A stretch of 64,000 bases of DNA from Acanthosepion lycidas (GCA_963932145.1 OZ010574.1:59210252-59274251), one strand, 5' to 3'. Shown: positions 23,340-38,649, counted from the first letter of the stretch. Translations and numbers: made by a program. Notes: a model not told the origin generated them from the sequence alone.

Positions 23340-23705
23340 CATGGCACAATGGATAAAGGTGTTAGTTAGATCCAGTGACAGAACCCAAAGTGTGTGAATT
23401 CAATACATGGTTAAGGCAGTGGAGAACTTGGAGAGGGGAATTAACAGGAGATAACTGATAACTGGCATCCATTAGACATGGCACGTGAAACTAGAACACA
23501 CTACCCCAGTGAGCGAAGTAAAGGCTTAAGTTCGACATTCCAACCACCCGAAGAAGGCCGGAGCATACAACGACCAAAATGTTGTGATAAATATGGCAAC
23601 AAAGACGAGGACAATAGTCTGAATGATGTAAATAGTGTACATAATACCTCATCTCAGAAATATAGACAGATATTGGAGAAAGTAATCTCTCAATGTAGAT
23701 GGCAT
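23340..23705 (+). repeat. Dispersed repeat with GAAGAAGGCCGGAGC motif
   Basis: The start has a tRNA-like GCACAATGGATAAAGGTGTT; then come CCCGAAGAAGGCCGGAGCAT, ACAACGACCAAAATGTTGTG and a tail with ACCTCATCTCAGAAATATAG. A copy on the other strand is at 40785-41140. A shorter relative (GAAGAAGGCCAGGATGTACA, then AGGCCGAAACGTGT) is at 53820. Confidence 0.75.
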
Positions 23706-23709
23706 CACT

Positions 23710-23900
23710 ACTAATTTGCATGATAGTGGTCATGCTTGATCTGGTTGCTATCCAAGGCTATAGCACCCAGTCTACTCTGCTATTTAATCCATAGTTGGTT
23801 GAGAAGAGGCAGATTCAGGAGTTAGTGTGAAAGTGAATATAACAGACAAACCAGGAATTTGAATTTCAATTCCACTTCCAACACTGATATCCGTTACACT
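23710..23900 (-). repeat. tRNA-type SINE, degraded
   Basis: Body CTATCCAAGGCTATAGCACC and the head complement GATATCCGTTACACTACCTG match the 6360-6672 family at lower identity. Confidence 0.65.
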
Positions 23901-24959
23901 ACCTGCACAAAATTTAGTATTGTATTGGTATCACATTTTTATCTTTCCTGAAATTGAAACAAAAACATAACATGCTGAAAATATTGTTTTCTTGCATATG
24001 CAATGTTATGTCAAATTGTTTAAAAAAAAAAAATAGGTTAAGAATATGATAGGTGTTACAATACAATCTTTGTTTTAATATTAAAATCAATCAATGCTCC
24101 TAATATCATCCTATTGTGATTACAAGTGTGTGCTCAAACAGGAAGAAAATGGATAGTTATTGAAGTTTGACAAAGGCCTTTGTGATCCACAGCAAAGGGG
24201 AGAGTCACATAGTTAAAGAGAAAGTGCACAGATTTTTAAAAATGCACAAAAAGAGAGAGAACAGTACAAGGAAAAAGAGAGAGAGAGAGAGAATGAGTGA
24301 CCTGTGACCTTTAATATTCAGAGAAGCTCCAAGAAGAAACCACAGATGTCAGACACCTGTCACACAAAAGCGACAAGAAGTCAATTGTAACAGGCCAGAA
24401 GTTGCAAAAGTGAAGGAAATTAGACAAGAGAAGGTAGGGAGACAAACGTACAGAAAGACAAAGAAATGTCACCATAGTTGAAAAAAGTAAAAGATGGAGT
24501 AGGAGAGACTTGATAATATTTACACACACTAACTCGTTTATCAAGAAAAATCTAGACACAGACATACTTGTCAACATAGATAAAAAAATGGAGTCAATTT
24601 TGAAATCAACATTTTTTTTTTATAATCTTTGCATTTTATTTTTAGTATTGTTTTCTCAATATCTGACAGCACCTTTTCTTTCTTTCGTTTTCTTCTTGGC
24701 CTGAGGTACTGCCTTAGCAGCCAAAATAAGTGAAAGTCCAAAAGGTAATTCAACACATCTGGCCTATCAGATTAGTTTTTATGTTTTCTATTAATAAGTA
24801 GGATTTCCAACTGCTTAAAATGAAAATACTGCATGGAGCATTGAAGACCCCATAGTCATGCCCTCAGTCATGTAAACTGTAGACCCACAAAAACCCAATT
24901 AAATCAGTTTGCTATTTTTGAGCAATAAGAATTCATATGTAATATATTATCCTCCAAGA

Positions 24960-25080
24960 ATTTTATATGGTCAGTACAAAATAGTTCAGTTTTATAGGGT
25001 CAGTACAAAATAGCAGTTCAGTTTTATAGGGTCAGTACAAAAGAGCAGTTCAGTTTTATAGGGTCAATATAAAATAATTC
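24960..25080. repeat. 32-bp tandem repeat, about four units
   Basis: Units of TTTTATAGGGTCAGTACAAA followed by ATAGCAGTTCAG, with small length differences. Confidence 0.85.
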
Positions 25081-25304
25081 AATTAGAATTTCAGAGTGGA
25101 ACAGAACTGTGATTATGTTTATTAAATAAATCTGAAAAAAAAAAAAAAAAAAGGAAAATTGATGGCTAATATTTTAAAAGGTCAATTCTTCTTGCATCAG
25201 TTAATGTGGGACACTTCTTTCAGTATAAAAATGCAAGACTATCCCACATTTTGTAGGGTGGCTGGCAACCTTAAATATGAACATTATATTTTAGTGGGTG
25301 TTTG

Positions 25305-25520
25305 AGCAGCTATCTCTGTTTTATTAACTTTAAAATCAAGAGAAAATGTGACTTTTGAAGGGAATGTAACCTGTACTCTTTTTTCATCAAGGAAACCACT
25401 TTTAAGTCAAGCATGCCTTACCATTAGGCTACAGGAAGTCATTGTGAGTCTTAGTTACCCTATTTTTAAAAAAATTCACATCTCCATTTGGGATCCTTCA
25501 AGTTTACAGGTATTTATCCA
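25305..25520 (-). repeat. tRNA-like SINE relic, first of a direct pair
   Basis: The minus strand contains TGTAGCCTAATGGTAAGGCA, a good tRNA A-box context. The flanks (GAGCAGCTAT, CCACTTTTAAG) are shared with 25885-26060. Confidence 0.65.
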
Positions 25521-25884
25521 TTTGCCCATGTTGCATGGGACACAAGGTCAAAGTTTAATGTGAGTTTTTTCAGCAGTACTGTAGAAAAATTGCTGAAGCC
25601 CTCCTTGGCACATCCTTTTTGGGGACGCCTCAGGTGCTGAGTAATGACTCCCAGCCACCTCCTGAAGGAGAGTTACTGCCTAAAGGAATGACCCCTGAGA
25701 TTCAAGCTTTATTTTTTGTACTTGAAACAAAGTATTTTTTAAGCAAATATTCAGGTATTATTTCTTATTAATATGATCTTTAAATTTAGTGAGTACATGT
25801 GTTTAAGTAGGCGTCCTTGTTTTATTATCAAGATTAATATCAAAATGCTGAAATTAATGATTACTATCCTAGACATCAAAAGCT

Positions 25885-26060
25885 GAAGAAAATGTGTGTC
25901 TGAGCAGCTATAAAAACATTATTCCATTTTTTCCATCAGGGAAACCACTTTTAAGATAAACATGCTTTACCATTAGGCCACGGGAAACCATAACAGTAAA
26001 ACAATTACCCTATTTCAGCAATATCCATTTCTTGTTCGGACCTTTCAAATGTCCCTATCT
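25885..26060 (-). repeat. tRNA-like SINE relic, second of a direct pair
   Basis: The minus strand reads CGTGGCCTAATGGTAAAGCA. It aligns with the copy 580 bp away over about 170 bp. No matching acceptor stem, so not a functional tRNA gene. Confidence 0.65.
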
Positions 26061-26247
26061 GATAACTTCATTTTCATATGTGAAATATAAACAAAGTAAT
26101 TTTTTTAGCAAAAAATGGATTTCTTTATGTTTAGTAAGTACACATGTTTAAATAGATTTTTCTGTTTTGTTATTAATATTATTAGAAGCAGTAGTAGTAA
26201 TAGTAGTATTAAATATATATGTATACCATTCTAGATGTCAAAAGAGG

Positions 26248-26560
26248 GCTTACAGGGACATCACGTTGAAACACCAGATCTAGTACAAACCTCAAAGTTA
26301 AGCAATATTGAGCCTGGTCAGTACCTAAATTGGTAACTACTTGGGAATACCAGGTGCTGTAAGCATTGATGGGAGGGTGGTGTAACTGATAATGGCTTGA
26401 AATTGTTAATCAGAGAGCCGTGTTCCAAAGCTGGGTTTATTATATCCATTTATACACAAATAATGTTGATAAAGATATGAATCCATCTCCTCTTCCCCCA
26501 GCTATGGGTTAATTAGTAAGTCTTGTATCACTAAACCATTATTATGTTCCCACTGCCAAA
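26248..26560 (+). repeat. Chimeric 5S/tRNA-like SINE
   Basis: The 5S-like head begins GCTTACAGGGACATCACGTT; box A is AAGTTAAGCAATATTGAG, then CCTGGTCAGTACCTAAATTG and TTGGGAATACCAGGTGCTGT. It is followed by the tRNA-like module (GGTGTAACTGATAATGGCTT...GAGAGCCGTGTTCC) and the shared body. The tail is cut near TGTTCCCACTGCC. Confidence 0.85.
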
Positions 26561-26811
26561 AAAATTCTTAAAATCTAAAAATATTTTCTGGCTTTAAATG
26601 ATTTACCAAGGTAAGCCATAGAAAATGAATGAATCAATTTGAACAGTCAACCAAGCATAGGCATTAAGCACATGAGCTACATATATAAAAGGAAAGAAAC
26701 TATGAATTTGGGGTTCCCAAAAAATAACTGTAAAATGAAAACATTGGCTAAGTTCACCTATTACATTTGAAGGTTATGGATTTAACAATGGAGTCAGTGG
26801 AGGACATCTTG

Positions 26812-27205
26812 CTTACAATTCTCATCTGATCACTGAAGTTAAGCAATGTTGAACCTGGTCAGTACCTTGTAGGTGACTGTTTGGGAATAACAGTTGCTGT
26901 AAGCTTGGATGCACAGGTGGCTTAATGAATAATGGTTTGGTATGACAAATCAGAGAACTTAGTTCAAATTCCAGTTGAGTTTGGTATATTCACTTATGCA
27001 CAAATGGCTTTGGGAAAGGAATGAATCCATCTTTTCTCCTCCCAGCTATTGGTTAAAAAGCAGGAAAGACTGGGTCATATAGCCTTGGTTGGCAAGCAGT
27101 CTACCACAGAAAGTAATGGCAACCCACTGCTGGAATTCTTTTACCAAGTCAATCATGAATTGAAGAAAGACATGATTACTGAAGCGTGCTTCACACACGA
27201 GGCGA
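26812..27205 (+). repeat. Chimeric 5S/tRNA-like SINE, long copy with full tail
   Basis: The 5S-like part (AAGTTAAGCAATGTTGAACC, TGTTTGGGAATAACAGTTGC) is joined to the tRNA-like module, the body, and the same tail as the tRNA-type SINE (CAGTCTACCACAGAAAGTAA, TGGCAACCCACTGC). It shows that the two SINE types share everything downstream of the tRNA-like module. Confidence 0.82.
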
Positions 27206-27214
27206 TTATCAACG

Positions 27215-27560
27215 CCTTTTAATGCCGAAATTTATTTTTATCATGAGCATTAGTAATTTTGTTAATAAAAATGTATTGTTGGTAATTTTCTTTTAATATG
27301 AAAATTCATTACTGGTATTTTCACTATAAAAATGTATTTTTATACTTTCATAGTATTTGACCCCAGTTTGGGGGATAACTATTTGCCCATAGATAGGACC
27401 CTAACTGGTGCTACCACCCTGAGTCAGAGTGGACTAGGGACCAACAGTAATTAAGAGGCTGTTCTACACACCTCAAAATCTTCATTTTCCCCAATCACAA
27501 TCCTTGCTGCCAGATATAGTTTATCATCATCCCCAGGACTAAGATGTTTAATTACCAGGT
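27215..27560 (+). repeat. Dispersed repeat with CCCAGTTTGGGGGATAACTA segment
   Basis: Related copies are at 35635-36005 and 41590-42110. Shared parts are TATTGTTGGTAAT-type AT-rich sequence, TAAAAATGTATTTTTATACT, TTTGCCCATAG..GGACCCTAAC and the ending TTTATCATCATCCCCAGGAC. No protein motif recognised. Confidence 0.7.
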
Positions 27561-27589
27561 TTGAAATATATCAAAGAGAAAAACAGTCC

Positions 27590-28222
27590 CTGTTAATAGT
27601 CCAAAAGACAAAATACAGCTACATGTAATTACAAATTGGAGATACCAAAATCAAGCAAGTACAATAATTTAAATATCTGGGAAGTGTTTTAACACAGAAT
27701 GGAAAGTGCACCATTGAAATCCAAAGAGGCACTGGGATAGTGAAAGATGCCTTTTAAAAGCTAAGCAAAAGAAACGGGAAAATTTCATTAGAAACAAAGA
27801 GGAATGTAATATCAGTCATCCTATATGACATTGAATGCTGGACAATCTCGTTACAGATGAAGAAGAGGCTTGAGGCAAGGGAAATGTGATTCTACAAAAC
27901 ATGGACTGAACATGTAAGCAACAGCAAAGTTACAGAGACAATGGAAACAAAAAGGATACTTATACTTAACATCAGGAGGCCGTTGAAATTTTTTATTGCA
28001 TATAATGAAGAAAGGGGGTTTAGAAAATTTGGCACTCACAGGGCATATTGAAGGCAAGAGAGAGAGAAAAACAACACATAACCTACCCAATGAGCTTGTA
28101 TCAGTGGTTGGCAGAACTGGGTATGGAGAACTAGAAAATAGACACAATTTACTAAGCACTACAAAGGATAGGAAATTGTGGAGAGCCATAATTGCCAACA
28201 TCCTGAAGGTACACAACACATA
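27590..28222 (+). pseudogene. LINE RT C-terminal fragment
   Basis: In shifting plus frames: FKYLGSVLTQNGKCTIEI-like sequence near 27670, a mid part ending at a CWTI-like SQMKKRLE region near 27840-27880, MRKRGGLENLALTGHIEGKR-like near 28010, and RKLWRAIIANILKVHNT at the end. It aligns in order with 47690-48440. Frameshifts and stops make it non-coding. Confidence 0.82.
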
Positions 28223-28531
28223 GAAGTAGAAGGAAAGTTGGAAGTTGCAGTGGGTAAACGTTATTCTAGAAACTATTAAAACAAAATAAACAAAAAGTTA
28301 GCCCAAACCAACCATGATTAAAAAAAAAAAAAAAAAAAAAAAATTAGATCTTTTTTTTTAACCAGCAAATTGTTATAAAATGGAGTGCTAGAATCTTCTC
28401 AAACCAACCAACTTTCCTAAATCTGATCAAATATTATAATTTTTATTTATTAGTAAAGTTTTCTGGTCGGGTTGAGGAGTTTTTAGAACCCTGTCATATT
28501 GGTGGGGAAAAAAAGTGCTATGTACGACTTA

Positions 28532-31305
<2,774 letters not shown>

Positions 31306-31409
31306 TTTCTTACAAAGGCTTGAACCACCTTAAAGCCATCATTTTGAGAGTTTAAGGCTAGAATATATTCCTGGACAAATCTGCGCATATTTGGTAACTT
31401 GCCAAAGTC
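31306..31409 (-). CDS. CMIP: CMIP exon 6: DFGKLPNMRRFVQEYILALN block
   Basis: This 104-nt exon starts in phase 0 and ends with two bases of a split Asn codon (AA|C). It encodes DFGKLPNMRRFVQEYILALN, then SQNDGFKVVQAFVR. Vertebrate CMIP has DFGKCPRLR followed by QEYILALNELNAG at this place. The acceptor is AAATTTCAG. The donor is GTGAGTG rather than GTAAG, the only such donor among the exons found. Confidence 0.94.
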
Positions 31410-32202
31410 CTGAAATTAAATTTTAAAAACGTTAATGTATCACTGGGTCTTAAATTGCAAAATTAGTTAGGTTATGACCTTTTTGTAACCCTGTGTTGTA
31501 AATTGATGAACTTTTGTTTAAAAGTAATGAGTAATGAAAAAGACAATTTGTTTTAGTTCTTGATAAAGGTCACCACCCACCCAAACAGAAAATTTGATTT
31601 TACCATTTATGCAATAAGGATAAAAAAATAAAAATACTTCACAAGTTTTTATTTTTCAATTTGCTAATGATATAATTGGACAGTGCATATGTATTTTTAA
31701 TGTAATTAACAATTTATACTATAGCATAAACAGAGACTTACAAATAAACAAAAACAACTTCTAGAAGGTTCCGGAAAGTTATAGTACCAATATACTTATA
31801 TATGATTTTAGAAATTTTGTGTTGGTGTTGACATTTTTTTAAAAAATAAACTAAAATGCTTCTTCATTATTTTTGAACCAAAGTTGATTGAATTATGATA
31901 TAGGAAATCAATTATTTTACAAAAAGTAAAAAAAAAGTCAGAGAAAAGCTGGAGAACGGCTTTTGTGCATTTTGCTGAAGTTCTGCTGGCATTGAATTAG
32001 TCACTTTATTTTAGATGGAAACTTGAAATGGAATTTGCCAAAATTAAATATTAAAATTTGAGTACTTTTGACCACTTTTGGTAATTTTTTTTTTTAGGAA
32101 TGAGTGCAGACAGTAAATGAAGCAACTAATTCAAGCCCAAGAGGAACTCATATTCTGTGTCTGTTTAATAAAAGTTTGAAGTTTAAATGAAGGGATGCTG
32201 TC

Positions 32203-32245
<43 letters not shown>

Positions 32246-32250
32246 ATGTG
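32203..32250. repeat. (TA)n(TG)n microsatellite
   Basis: TA run followed by TGTGTGTATGTG. Confidence 0.94.
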
Positions 32251-32574
32251 TAGGTATACACGCTCCCCCACACACCTTCCACCAGTAACACAACTGACTT
32301 TCATGCACAACATAATTTTCTGGTGCTGTTAAGAATGACTGTTAGATAATTTAAATTTTGATATATAGACAGGACTTTAATGATAGTGAAGCAATCTATA
32401 TTATTTATGGGGTGGGTTTTAAAAAAGGAATATTAAAAAATTTTTTTTACAAAAATGGAACAATAATTCAAATACAAATATGCACATCTAAGTAATTATA
32501 AACAAAGCAAATGGCAGAAGGTTTTTCTCATCAGAGTCCATCTTGCACATCTACAAATTTACCATTTGTTTGTG

Positions 32575-33110
32575 CACTGAATATTGTTGCCATATCTGGT
32601 CGGGTGCCCCTGCCATTCATCTCAAGGTTCTCGACAAAATCCAGAGAAGGATCTGCAATGTAATTTGTCCCGACATCGCAACTTCAGTCACTTTGTCACA
32701 GACATGATGTGGCTTCCCTCTGTCTTTTCTACAAATATTTTCATGGCAACTGTTCTGATGAGCTATCTTCCCTTTTGCCCCGTCTACATAAAATTAAGCG
32801 TGCTACTAGATTGGCATCTAGGTCTCACCCTTTTACTGTTTAAATAGTTAAAAACCACTCCTATTCCAACAGTTTCTTTTCTCACAGTTCCCAACAGTGG
32901 AACTCCCTTCCTCTTACTTGCTTCCCTGATAGCTATAATCTTCAGAAATTTAAATGCAACATCAATTGCCATCTTCTGTTGCCTTGATCCCCGTTCTTCT
33001 TTTATCCTTTCCTCAATCCCCCCCCTCTATAAACAGTGTTTTCCTTCACTTTCACTCTCTGTAACCCCTTGCATGACAGTGGCACACCTGCCTCTGCTTG
33101 GGGTGAAATG
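32575..33110 (+). pseudogene. 5'-truncated LINE (jockey-like RT C-terminus)
   Basis: Plus frames give VAISGRVPLPFIS, FSTKSREGSAM, ASLCLFYKYFHGNCSDELSS, RATRLASRSHPFTV, QQWNSLPLTCFP and FKCNINCHL with frameshifts between them. It ends in the family tail GTAACCCCTTGCATGACAGT, GGCACACCTGCC. Confidence 0.82.
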
Positions 33111-33143
33111 CTTAAAAAAAATGAGGTGAGTCACTTTTATCAA

Positions 33144-33148
<5 letters not shown>

Positions 33149-33207
<59 letters not shown>
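33149..33207. repeat. (TA)n(CA)n microsatellite
   Basis: A long TA run directly after the LINE tail, ending in CACACACA at about 33215. Confidence 0.95.
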
Positions 33208-33214
<7 letters not shown>

Positions 33215-34214
33215 CACGTGTAGACATGTCAATAACAAGCAAATAAAATTATCAATAAAGAATTAAGTAAGACAAGCAATCATTCTGATATAAACAAAAA
33301 TAAATACACCGTTAACTTATCCTATGATAACCAAATGCACACTTATTATAAACAAAATGAGAAAGCCATTAAAAATATAATTTTTTTATAATCAATAAAC
33401 AGCATTAAAAAGGTATACGTTGGTCATACAGACACCACAATTTCTTACAGGCCAACTTGTCACTTGTTGAAATTTAGTGCAATTCATGCATCACATCACA
33501 AACAGCCAAAATGTGACTTAACAAAGTCAAATAGTAGTAGATATACCAAAATACTATACAGTACTAAGGAAGACTCAAACTTATAGAAACTTATTATATT
33601 AGAGAAAGAATTTATTCTAAATAAAAAATACTTTCCATCACAGAAAATGTCTTAAATTGTTTATAAAATATTTAATATGCATACAAAACAAATACTTGAT
33701 ACATCCTTTTACAGTGTGATCTAGCTTTGGGTAACTATTTTATACAGGATATCAATTATAATCTAGACATATTTGAATTAATTTGAATTCTAGCATTACA
33801 AAAAATGCCAAGGGTGTAGCCAACAAAATCTTTTCTCCCATATTGATGTCATTTTCAGTATAATGACTGAAACTCTCAAAAGTAATTGAGCAGAAACAAA
33901 AAAAAAACAAAACAAAAAAAAACATGAATTTTGGACAATTTATCTGCAATTTTGATTCCCATGTGCAAAATCTTGTATTAAAATTGGAAAAATAAAATTA
34001 AAAAAAATGAAACTAACAGATCTCATCAAGTGCAATTAACAAAATTTGGATGGATTAATTCTTACTGCCTAATTTATTATGGACATCATTTAGAATTAAT
34101 ACTTTGTAGAGAGTCCACTCCTCAATGGGTGCACAGTTCTTGTAACCTTTTACCAGACTAAAGTAATTCTAACAAATAACTATAATGAAGACACATGCTG
34201 AATCACACAGATTT

Positions 34215-34594
<380 letters not shown>

Positions 34595-34844
34595 TTAAAC
34601 AAAATTGCATAAAAATTACTATTATTTGCATATAGATTTGCAATTACTCATTTAGCTTAGTAAAATTTATTGGGCTGAAAAAAAAAAAATTACTTTTTTT
34701 AAAAGTATTTTACCAATTAAAACTGTTTGGAGAAATCTAGCTTAAGCCATCAAGAACATTTCAATCCTTTCACAGCTGGCTATGATCTTTGACATCAAGG
34801 CAGAGACAAAGGTCACTTTTTTTTTTTGAGGGATTTCAAATTTA

Positions 34845-34994
34845 ATGGTGTAATGGTGAGCAAGAAATAGGCAAATTCAGTTCAAATTTTCAGTAGACTT
34901 TGTTATATTCACTTTTTCGCAAATACCTTTGGGAAAGGTATAAATCCATGCTTTCTCCTCACAACTATGGGATAAATAGTCAAGAAGATTTGGG
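34845..34994 (+). repeat. SINE fragment (head and body)
   Basis: GGTGTAATGGTGAGCAAGAA, a GTTCAAATTT B-box-like stretch, and GTTATATTCACTTTTTCGCA, matching the tRNA-like module and body of the SINEs above. Tail missing; a second copy starts directly after it. Confidence 0.7.
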
Positions 34995-35014
34995 ATGTGT
35001 GCTGTAATGTCTAA

Positions 35015-35292
35015 AAACTCAGAGTGAGAAATCTGAGAACTGAGATCAAATTCTGGTTGGGTTCATTACAGTCACTTACATGCAAATACTCTTGGGAATG
35101 GTATGAATCCATCACCCCTCAACTATAGGCTGAATAGCTGGATAGACTGGATCCTTTAACCTTGTTTGGCAACCAGTCTATTGCAGAAAGAAATGGCAAC
35201 CAACTATAAGAAAATCATTTGTCTAGTCATTTATGAATCAAAAGAGACATGATCGTCCATGCATGTACCACACATGGCACTTAACAGACTGA
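35015..35292 (+). repeat. tRNA-type SINE, body and tail
   Basis: ATCAAATTCTGGTTGGGTTC (B-box region), GCAGAAAGAAATGGCAACCA and the tail CACACATGGCACTTAACAGA. It lies in the same direction as the copy immediately before it. Confidence 0.78.
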
Positions 35293-35634
35293 GTCAGGAA
35301 CCCTAGACTCTTCAGCCTTGGTTAGCAACCAGTCTAGGAGAAAGACAACTCTAAATTCAAAGCTACTTAGGCATAGGACTAGCAACTTGATCCTATAAGA
35401 AAATATTTGTTACAGACATCACCAGCAGCAATGTCTAACCTGTAGCCTAATACTCCGTAGTAGAGACTTCAGAAATTGTGAGAAAGTTTGGAAAAAAAAT
35501 CCTTTAGGCAGTTAATAGCCACCATTTAGTAACAATAGACAAACTGGAGCATTAATTGTATTGAATTCAATTTTGTTTGTGTCTTTTTTTCCCCTCTCCC
35601 TTTGAATACAGTTGGTTGATTTTGTTCAGTAGTA

Positions 35635-36005
35635 TGTTAACCTGTATGGGTTATTTAATGTCGAAATCTAAATATTTTGAACACAATTTTATGGCTTTAA
35701 CTAAACATATTTTAAACACAATTGTATGCCTCCAACTACAGATAAAATGTATTGTTGGTAATAATTTTTATATAAAAAAAGGTTTTGCTGGTATGTTTAC
35801 TATAAAAATGTATTTATATACTTTCATGTTTTGTTTTTATTTGGGGGTCCACATTTTGCCCATAGCTTGGACCCTAACAGGTGTTACCACCCTAGGTTTG
35901 GGTGGCCATGGGAACAACAGCAATTAAGAGGTAATTCCATACTCCTCAAAACCTCCAATCTCCCAATCAGAGGCCTAGTTTATCATCATATCCAGGACTA
36001 TCTTT
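35635..36005 (+). repeat. Dispersed repeat related to 27215-27560
   Basis: Contains TATGGGTTATTTAATGTCGA, TATTGTTGGTAATAATTTTT, TGCCCATAGCTTGGACCCTA and CTAGTTTATCATCATATCCA. It also shows ATTTTAAACACAATTGTATG direct repeats near 35680-35730. Confidence 0.72.
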
Positions 36006-36214
36006 GAATACAGGGCAAGTTTCTGGATAGTTAATGGAAATAACACAATATTCTAATTATATAAAATTTATTTTATAAGGAATTATATAGACATCTATAC
36101 TGTATATGCTAAAATCATTAACCATCACCACTTAATAGTGCAGGATGTGTGGGGTTGCTTAAGAGATACACATGTGGAAAGTGACATCAGCATGCTGAAT
36201 TCAAATGCTGACCT

Positions 36215-36960
36215 TTCACACTACTACCCTTGGGGAAGGCATGAATCCATCTCTTCTCTTGCCCATATACAGATTAAATTGCAACAGGGTGGTAACCAGT
36301 CTAAGAGAAGAAAAAATATGAATTTCATACTGTAGAGAAGAAGAAGGCAATGCGAAACCAATGTATTTTTCCTAAGAAGGCATGTAATCAAGAAATAAGT
36401 GCCCTTGGGAAAGGCATGAATCCATCATGTCACCCCACATGTATGGGTTAAGTAGCAGGATAGACTGGGCTGATTAGCATTGGGTGACAGCCAAACAAGA
36501 AGGAAAACTTAATTCCAAACTTATGAAGGAAGTGACAAGGAGTAACTCCATTCTGTTTTCTAAATAATCCAAGGCAATTCATAGATAATAAAGAAAAGGA
36601 AGCTGTGAAGTGTCATGATTCTCTACATCCTGAAGAAACATAACATTTAAAAAAAAAATATATATAGTACAGTATCACTCATAAATTCATAATTTCAATA
36701 TTATAGAGTTTTATAATAATAATAATAATGGACTGAATAATATCCATTTGGATTATGTAATAATTCTATTATAATAAACTTGTGGTGCATTTGGTTGAAA
36801 AGAAAGCTCCTGGCTAGTGTGTTGTGTTCCCTTTTGTATCCATCTCGTCTCCTTCCATATCTATGAATTAAATAGTAGGGTAGACTTTACTGTCTTGGTG
36901 TCAACCAGTCTAAGCGAGGACAAAATCTGAATTCCAAAGTGTGGAGAAAGCACTAAGTTT
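36215..36960 (+). repeat. Three short SINE-body fragments in the same direction
   Basis: Fragments at about 36225-36350, 36400-36510 and 36830-36960 share CTTGGGAAAGGCATGAATCC-like and AACCAGTCTAAG.GA.GA-like sequence with the SINE body. Heads are missing. Confidence 0.6.
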
Positions 36961-36994
36961 CTCAAGACTGCATGACAATGCAGCTAATTAAGAG

Positions 36995-37735
36995 AGGAAA
37001 GAAGGAAACAAACAGAAAAAGAAATAAAGAAAGAGAAAAGAGAAAAAAGAGAAAAAAGAGAAAAAAAAGAAAAAGAAAAAAAGAGAAAAGAGAAAAAAAG
37101 AAAAAGAAAAAAGAGAAAAGAGAAAAAGAGAAAAAAGAGAAAAAAAAGAAAAAAGAGAAAAAAAAGAAAAAAGAGAAAAAAAAGAAAAAAGAGAAAAAAA
37201 AGAAAAAAGAGAAAAAAAAGAAAAAAGAGAAAAAAAAGAAAAAAGAAAAAAAAGAAAAAAGAGAAAAAAAAGAAAAAGAAAAAAAGAAAAAAAAGAAAAA
37301 AGAGAAAAAAAGAAAAAGAGATAAAAAGAAAAAAGAAAAAAAGAAAAAAGAGAAAAAAGAAAAAGAAAAAAAAGAAAAAGAGAAAAAAGAAAAAGAGAAA
37401 AAAGAAAAAGAGAAAAAAGTAAAAAAGAGAAAAAAGTAAAAAAGAGAAAAAAGTAAAAAAGAGAAAAAAGTAAAAAAGAGAAAAAAGAACAAAAAAAAGA
37501 GAAAAAAGAACAAAAAAAAGAGAAAAAAGAACAAAAAAAAGAGAAAAAAGAACAAAAAAAGAGAAAAAAGAACAAAAAAAAAGAAAAAAGAACAAAAAAA
37601 AAGAAAAAAGAACAAAAAAAGAAAAAAGAACAAAAAAAAGAAAAAAGAACAAAAAAAAGAAAAAAGAAAAAAAAAGGAAAAAAAGAGAAAAAAGGAAAAA
37701 AAGAGAAAAAAGAAAGAAATAGAAAGAAAAAGAAA
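36995..37735. repeat. A/G-rich array (GAAAAA-type units)
   Basis: About 0.74 kb of AAAAAAGAGA and AAAAAGAACA units with almost no C or T on the plus strand. There are sub-domains: AGAGAAAAAA units first, AAAGTAAAAAAGAG units near 37420-37480, then AGAACAAAAAAA units. Long frames on either strand are artefacts. Confidence 0.93.
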
Positions 37736-37817
37736 TAGATGTGTGGAAGACATGGCACTGCTCATGTCTAGAAGCGTTGGCATTTAAAAAAAATAATAGC
37801 AGCAAAAACTATCTTAC

Positions 37818-37925
37818 TTTTATTAGGAATTCACAGATTTCTTGTGTTGGATGGTTGTTCTCCAATAATGGCGTCAAGGCAATGATGATATTTTCATGAG
37901 CAGATTTAGATGTTAATTCAGAATT
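37818..37925 (-). CDS. CMIP: CMIP exon 4: HENIIIALTPLLENNHP block
   Basis: This 108-nt exon (36 codons, phase 0/0) contains HENIIIALTPLLENNHPTQE followed by ICEFLIK. It is one of the most conserved blocks of the CMIP family, where vertebrates have HENIIVAIAPLLENNHP. The acceptor is TTCTTTTTCAG and the donor is GTAAGAT. It appears to be a helical-repeat-like segment with no catalytic motif. A 0.7-kb A/G-rich tandem array begins about 80 bp beyond its donor. Confidence 0.94.
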
Positions 37926-38069
37926 CTGAAAAAGAATTTCCATTTTAATTCTTAACCAACATGTTCACCAAGAATATATTGAATGCTTAAGCACAAACAC
38001 ATACACTGAAGAAGTCAGATGTCTAGCCACACTGAATAGCTGTGATACAGTGAAACAGTCTGTGGATGG

Positions 38070-38072
<3 letters not shown>

Positions 38073-38120
<48 letters not shown>
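38073..38120. repeat. (TA)n microsatellite
   Basis: Uninterrupted TA repeat in CMIP intron 3. Confidence 0.95.
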
Positions 38121-38121
<1 letters not shown>

Positions 38122-38335
38122 CCAAAGGGACAAAGTGATGGAGAAAAAAAGAAAAAGATTAAAAATGAATTTTTGCTAGATTGAAAAAAAAAAATCTTTC
38201 AAAAAATTGTGAAATTACCTGTATCTCTCATTTTGTGCACATGTGTAGAAATGGTAATGTCAATAAAGCCCTGTTTATTGTAATCCTAATGGATGAAATG
38301 CGTCACCAAAACTTTTACAGTTTGTCATATATATA

Positions 38336-38471
38336 AGAAATTTGACAAATGGAAAAATGTTTCATTCAAACTAGATTTGATTACAGATTTTTCCTTTCTA
38401 GGCTTCATCAGATCCAAATAAGAAAGAAAATATGCATTTCTGTGTGTGTGCTTTAAACTTGTCAAATTTAT

Positions 38472-38535
<64 letters not shown>

Positions 38536-38632
38536 TTTGACAAGTTTAAAGCACATGATGATGAGCCTAGAAAGTCAAAATCTGTTATCAAATCTAGTTT
38601 AAATGAAACGTTTTTCCATTTGGCAAATTTTT
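38336..38632. repeat. Inverted repeat of about 100-130 bp with a (TA)n loop
   Basis: The left arm (38336-38470) contains CAAATGGAAAAATGTTTCAT and TTTCTAGGCTTCATCAGATC. The right arm (38532-38632) contains GATGATGAGCCTAGAAAGTC and ATGAAACGTTTTTCCATTTG. The left arm has about 30 bp not present in the right. The loop is the (TA)n tract at 38473-38525. Confidence 0.9.
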
Positions 38633-38648
38633 ATATATTATATTATAT

Positions 38649-38649
<1 letters not shown>

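Noticed and set aside
35577..35927. A 116-codon plus-strand frame
   Set aside because: It lies in a dispersed repeat with copies at 27.2 and 41.6 kb, and has no recognisable domain.
36962..37805. 270-codon Phe/Leu/Ser frames on the minus strand
   Set aside because: They are produced by the A/G-rich array and look like membrane proteins only by composition.
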